Positions 7,090 to 7,478 of a stretch of 7,478 bases of DNA are shown here, in pieces. Source of the DNA: an uncultured Asticcacaulis sp. (GTDB lineage Bacteria > Pseudomonadota > Alphaproteobacteria > Caulobacterales > Caulobacteraceae); contig CAMLIY010000152.1 of assembly GCA_946480125.1 (NCBI GenBank), positions 1-7,478 on the forward strand. Reading direction: 5' to 3'. Each line of letters opens with the position of its first letter. The first letter of the stretch is position 1. The position numbers were made by a program, and so were the translations under genes. The notes beneath the pieces were generated by a model. That model was not told the DNA's origin. It ran no database searches and saw only the letters and a program-made list of their open reading frames with translations.

Positions 7090-7153
7090 CGAACAAAAGG
7101 TTCGTTTAATATTTGTTGACAGCGCTGTCATAACACATCTCGCATTTGCGAGA
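7090..7153. promoter_or_regulatory. cluster of three inverted repeats upstream of the small ORFs
   Basis: Three dyads fall within 64 bp: CGAAC-N5-GTTCG (7090-7104), the perfect 14-bp palindrome TGACAGCGCTGTCA (7117-7130), and TCTCGCA-TT-TGCGAGA (7138-7153). They start 16 nt upstream of the first small ORF and lie about 160-220 nt before the plus-strand gene at 7314. The central palindrome has the size and form of a repressor operator (for example TetR type) and contains a plus-strand TTGACA (7116-7121). On the minus strand an ATGACA and a TATTAA flank it with imperfect spacing. Which gene it controls is not clear. Confidence 0.5.
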
Positions 7154-7313
7154 AAGTCTTTTCTGATCACATTTGACAAAACCAACTGTAATGGTTCGTG
7201 TAGGTCGCTGTTATGTTTCGGCCTCGTATCCACGGCCTTTTAGCTATGGCGTCATTACGGGCGGTCTGTTAAGGGGCAGAACCGTATTCCGTCAGAGCAA
7301 GGAAACCGTGCCT
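7154..7313. other. intergenic leader of the right-edge gene
   Basis: This AT-richer stretch contains a plus-strand TTGACA (7173-7178), but no good -10 hexamer follows at normal spacing. A GCTATGGC (7243-7250) partly fits a Caulobacter -10 element, without a matching -35. AAGGA at 7299-7303 is the ribosome-binding site for the gene at the right edge. I see no other gene here. Confidence 0.35.
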
Positions 7314-7478
7314 ATGACCAAGACGCCTGCAAAGACCCCGCCCGCCAGCCGCATAACGCAGCGTGCCGCCGAAGGGTTGGAGCGCGCGCTTGATCCCTTC
7401 ACCAGCGCGGTAAAACGCGCTGTTCAAACCGGCGCCGACGCCGTTGACGTAGAGAATTTCCTGGCCGAGCTTCGGGAT
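7314..7478 (+). CDS. unrecognised protein, N-terminal 55 residues only
   Basis: An ATG at 7314 opens a frame that continues to the right edge of the window. AAGGA lies ten nt upstream. An in-frame GTG at 7308 sits only four nt from the same site and is an alternative start. The first 15 or so residues are Thr/Pro/Lys/Ala-rich and probably disordered, followed by a helical stretch, RAAEGLERALDPFTSAVKRA, and VDVENFLAEL. Codon use is GC-rich at third positions like the established genes, and there is no signal peptide. I do not recognise the family from this fragment. It does not look like the start of ArgJ, which I would have half expected next to a secA/parvulin pair. Confidence 0.65.
   Translation, partial: MTKTPAKTPPASRITQRAAEGLERALDPFTSAVKRAVQTGADAVDVENFLAELRD

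Noticed and set aside
7090..7104. GAAC-N5-GTTC as a LexA box
   Set aside because: The spacing fits neither the Bacillus form (N4) nor the alphaproteobacterial direct repeat (GTTC-N7-GTTC).
7165..7172. TGTGATCA shared with the gabT palindrome
   Set aside because: Only eight bases match and the second half of the dyad is absent, so a shared regulator cannot be supported.
7025..7243. 72-codon plus-strand frame across the small-ORF region
   Set aside because: It lacks a ribosome-binding site and coding-like third positions, and it crosses all three inverted repeats.
1..7478. CRISPR array, insertion sequence, tRNA or rRNA
   Set aside because: Apart from the 84-nt secA-tail units I saw no regularly spaced repeats, no transposase frame with terminal repeats, and no tRNA-like cloverleaf or rRNA sequence.

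Overview
The window looks like a chromosomal segment from an alphaproteobacterium, most likely Caulobacterales (Caulobacter/Asticcacaulis-like). This is inferred from four things: high GC with strongly GC-rich third codon positions; SecA features such as the N-terminal SSNDR motif and an extra segment in nucleotide-binding domain 2; a parvulin lipoprotein gene placed divergently beside secA; and a promoter-like element that fits the Caulobacter housekeeping consensus. The taxon is an inference, because no rRNA or tRNA is present.

Left half (1-5557), all genes on the minus strand. Reading in the direction of transcription: secA (preprotein translocase ATPase, 959 aa, start at 5557), then a short array of degenerate tandem copies of the secA 3' end (2514-2722), then a secreted zinc deacylase of the succinylglutamate desuccinylase/aspartoacylase family (start 2427), then gabT (4-aminobutyrate aminotransferase, start 1225), which is cut by the left window edge about 18-20 residues before its expected end. 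A perfect 20-bp palindrome lies 35-54 nt before the gabT start and is a good operator candidate. The deacylase has its own promoter-like sequence just beyond the repeat array.

Middle (5558-6835). A 297-bp divergent intergenic region separates secA from a plus-strand lipoprotein with a parvulin (PpiC) domain. SecA drives preproteins across the inner membrane and the lipoprotein would act on exported proteins outside it, so the pair makes sense as a secretion and folding neighbourhood. The parvulin domain seems to lack both active-site histidines, so it may be a chaperone rather than an isomerase.

Right end (6836-7478). The parvulin stop codon lies inside a strong hairpin whose T-tract faces the minus strand. 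That implies a minus-strand transcript arriving from the right. Two very short ORFs with MK starts (25 and 24 codons) lie in tandem on that strand, preceded by a cluster of three inverted repeats. This undescribed small-peptide unit and the secA-tail repeat array are the most interesting parts of the window. A plus-strand gene of unknown function starts at 7314 and runs off the right edge.
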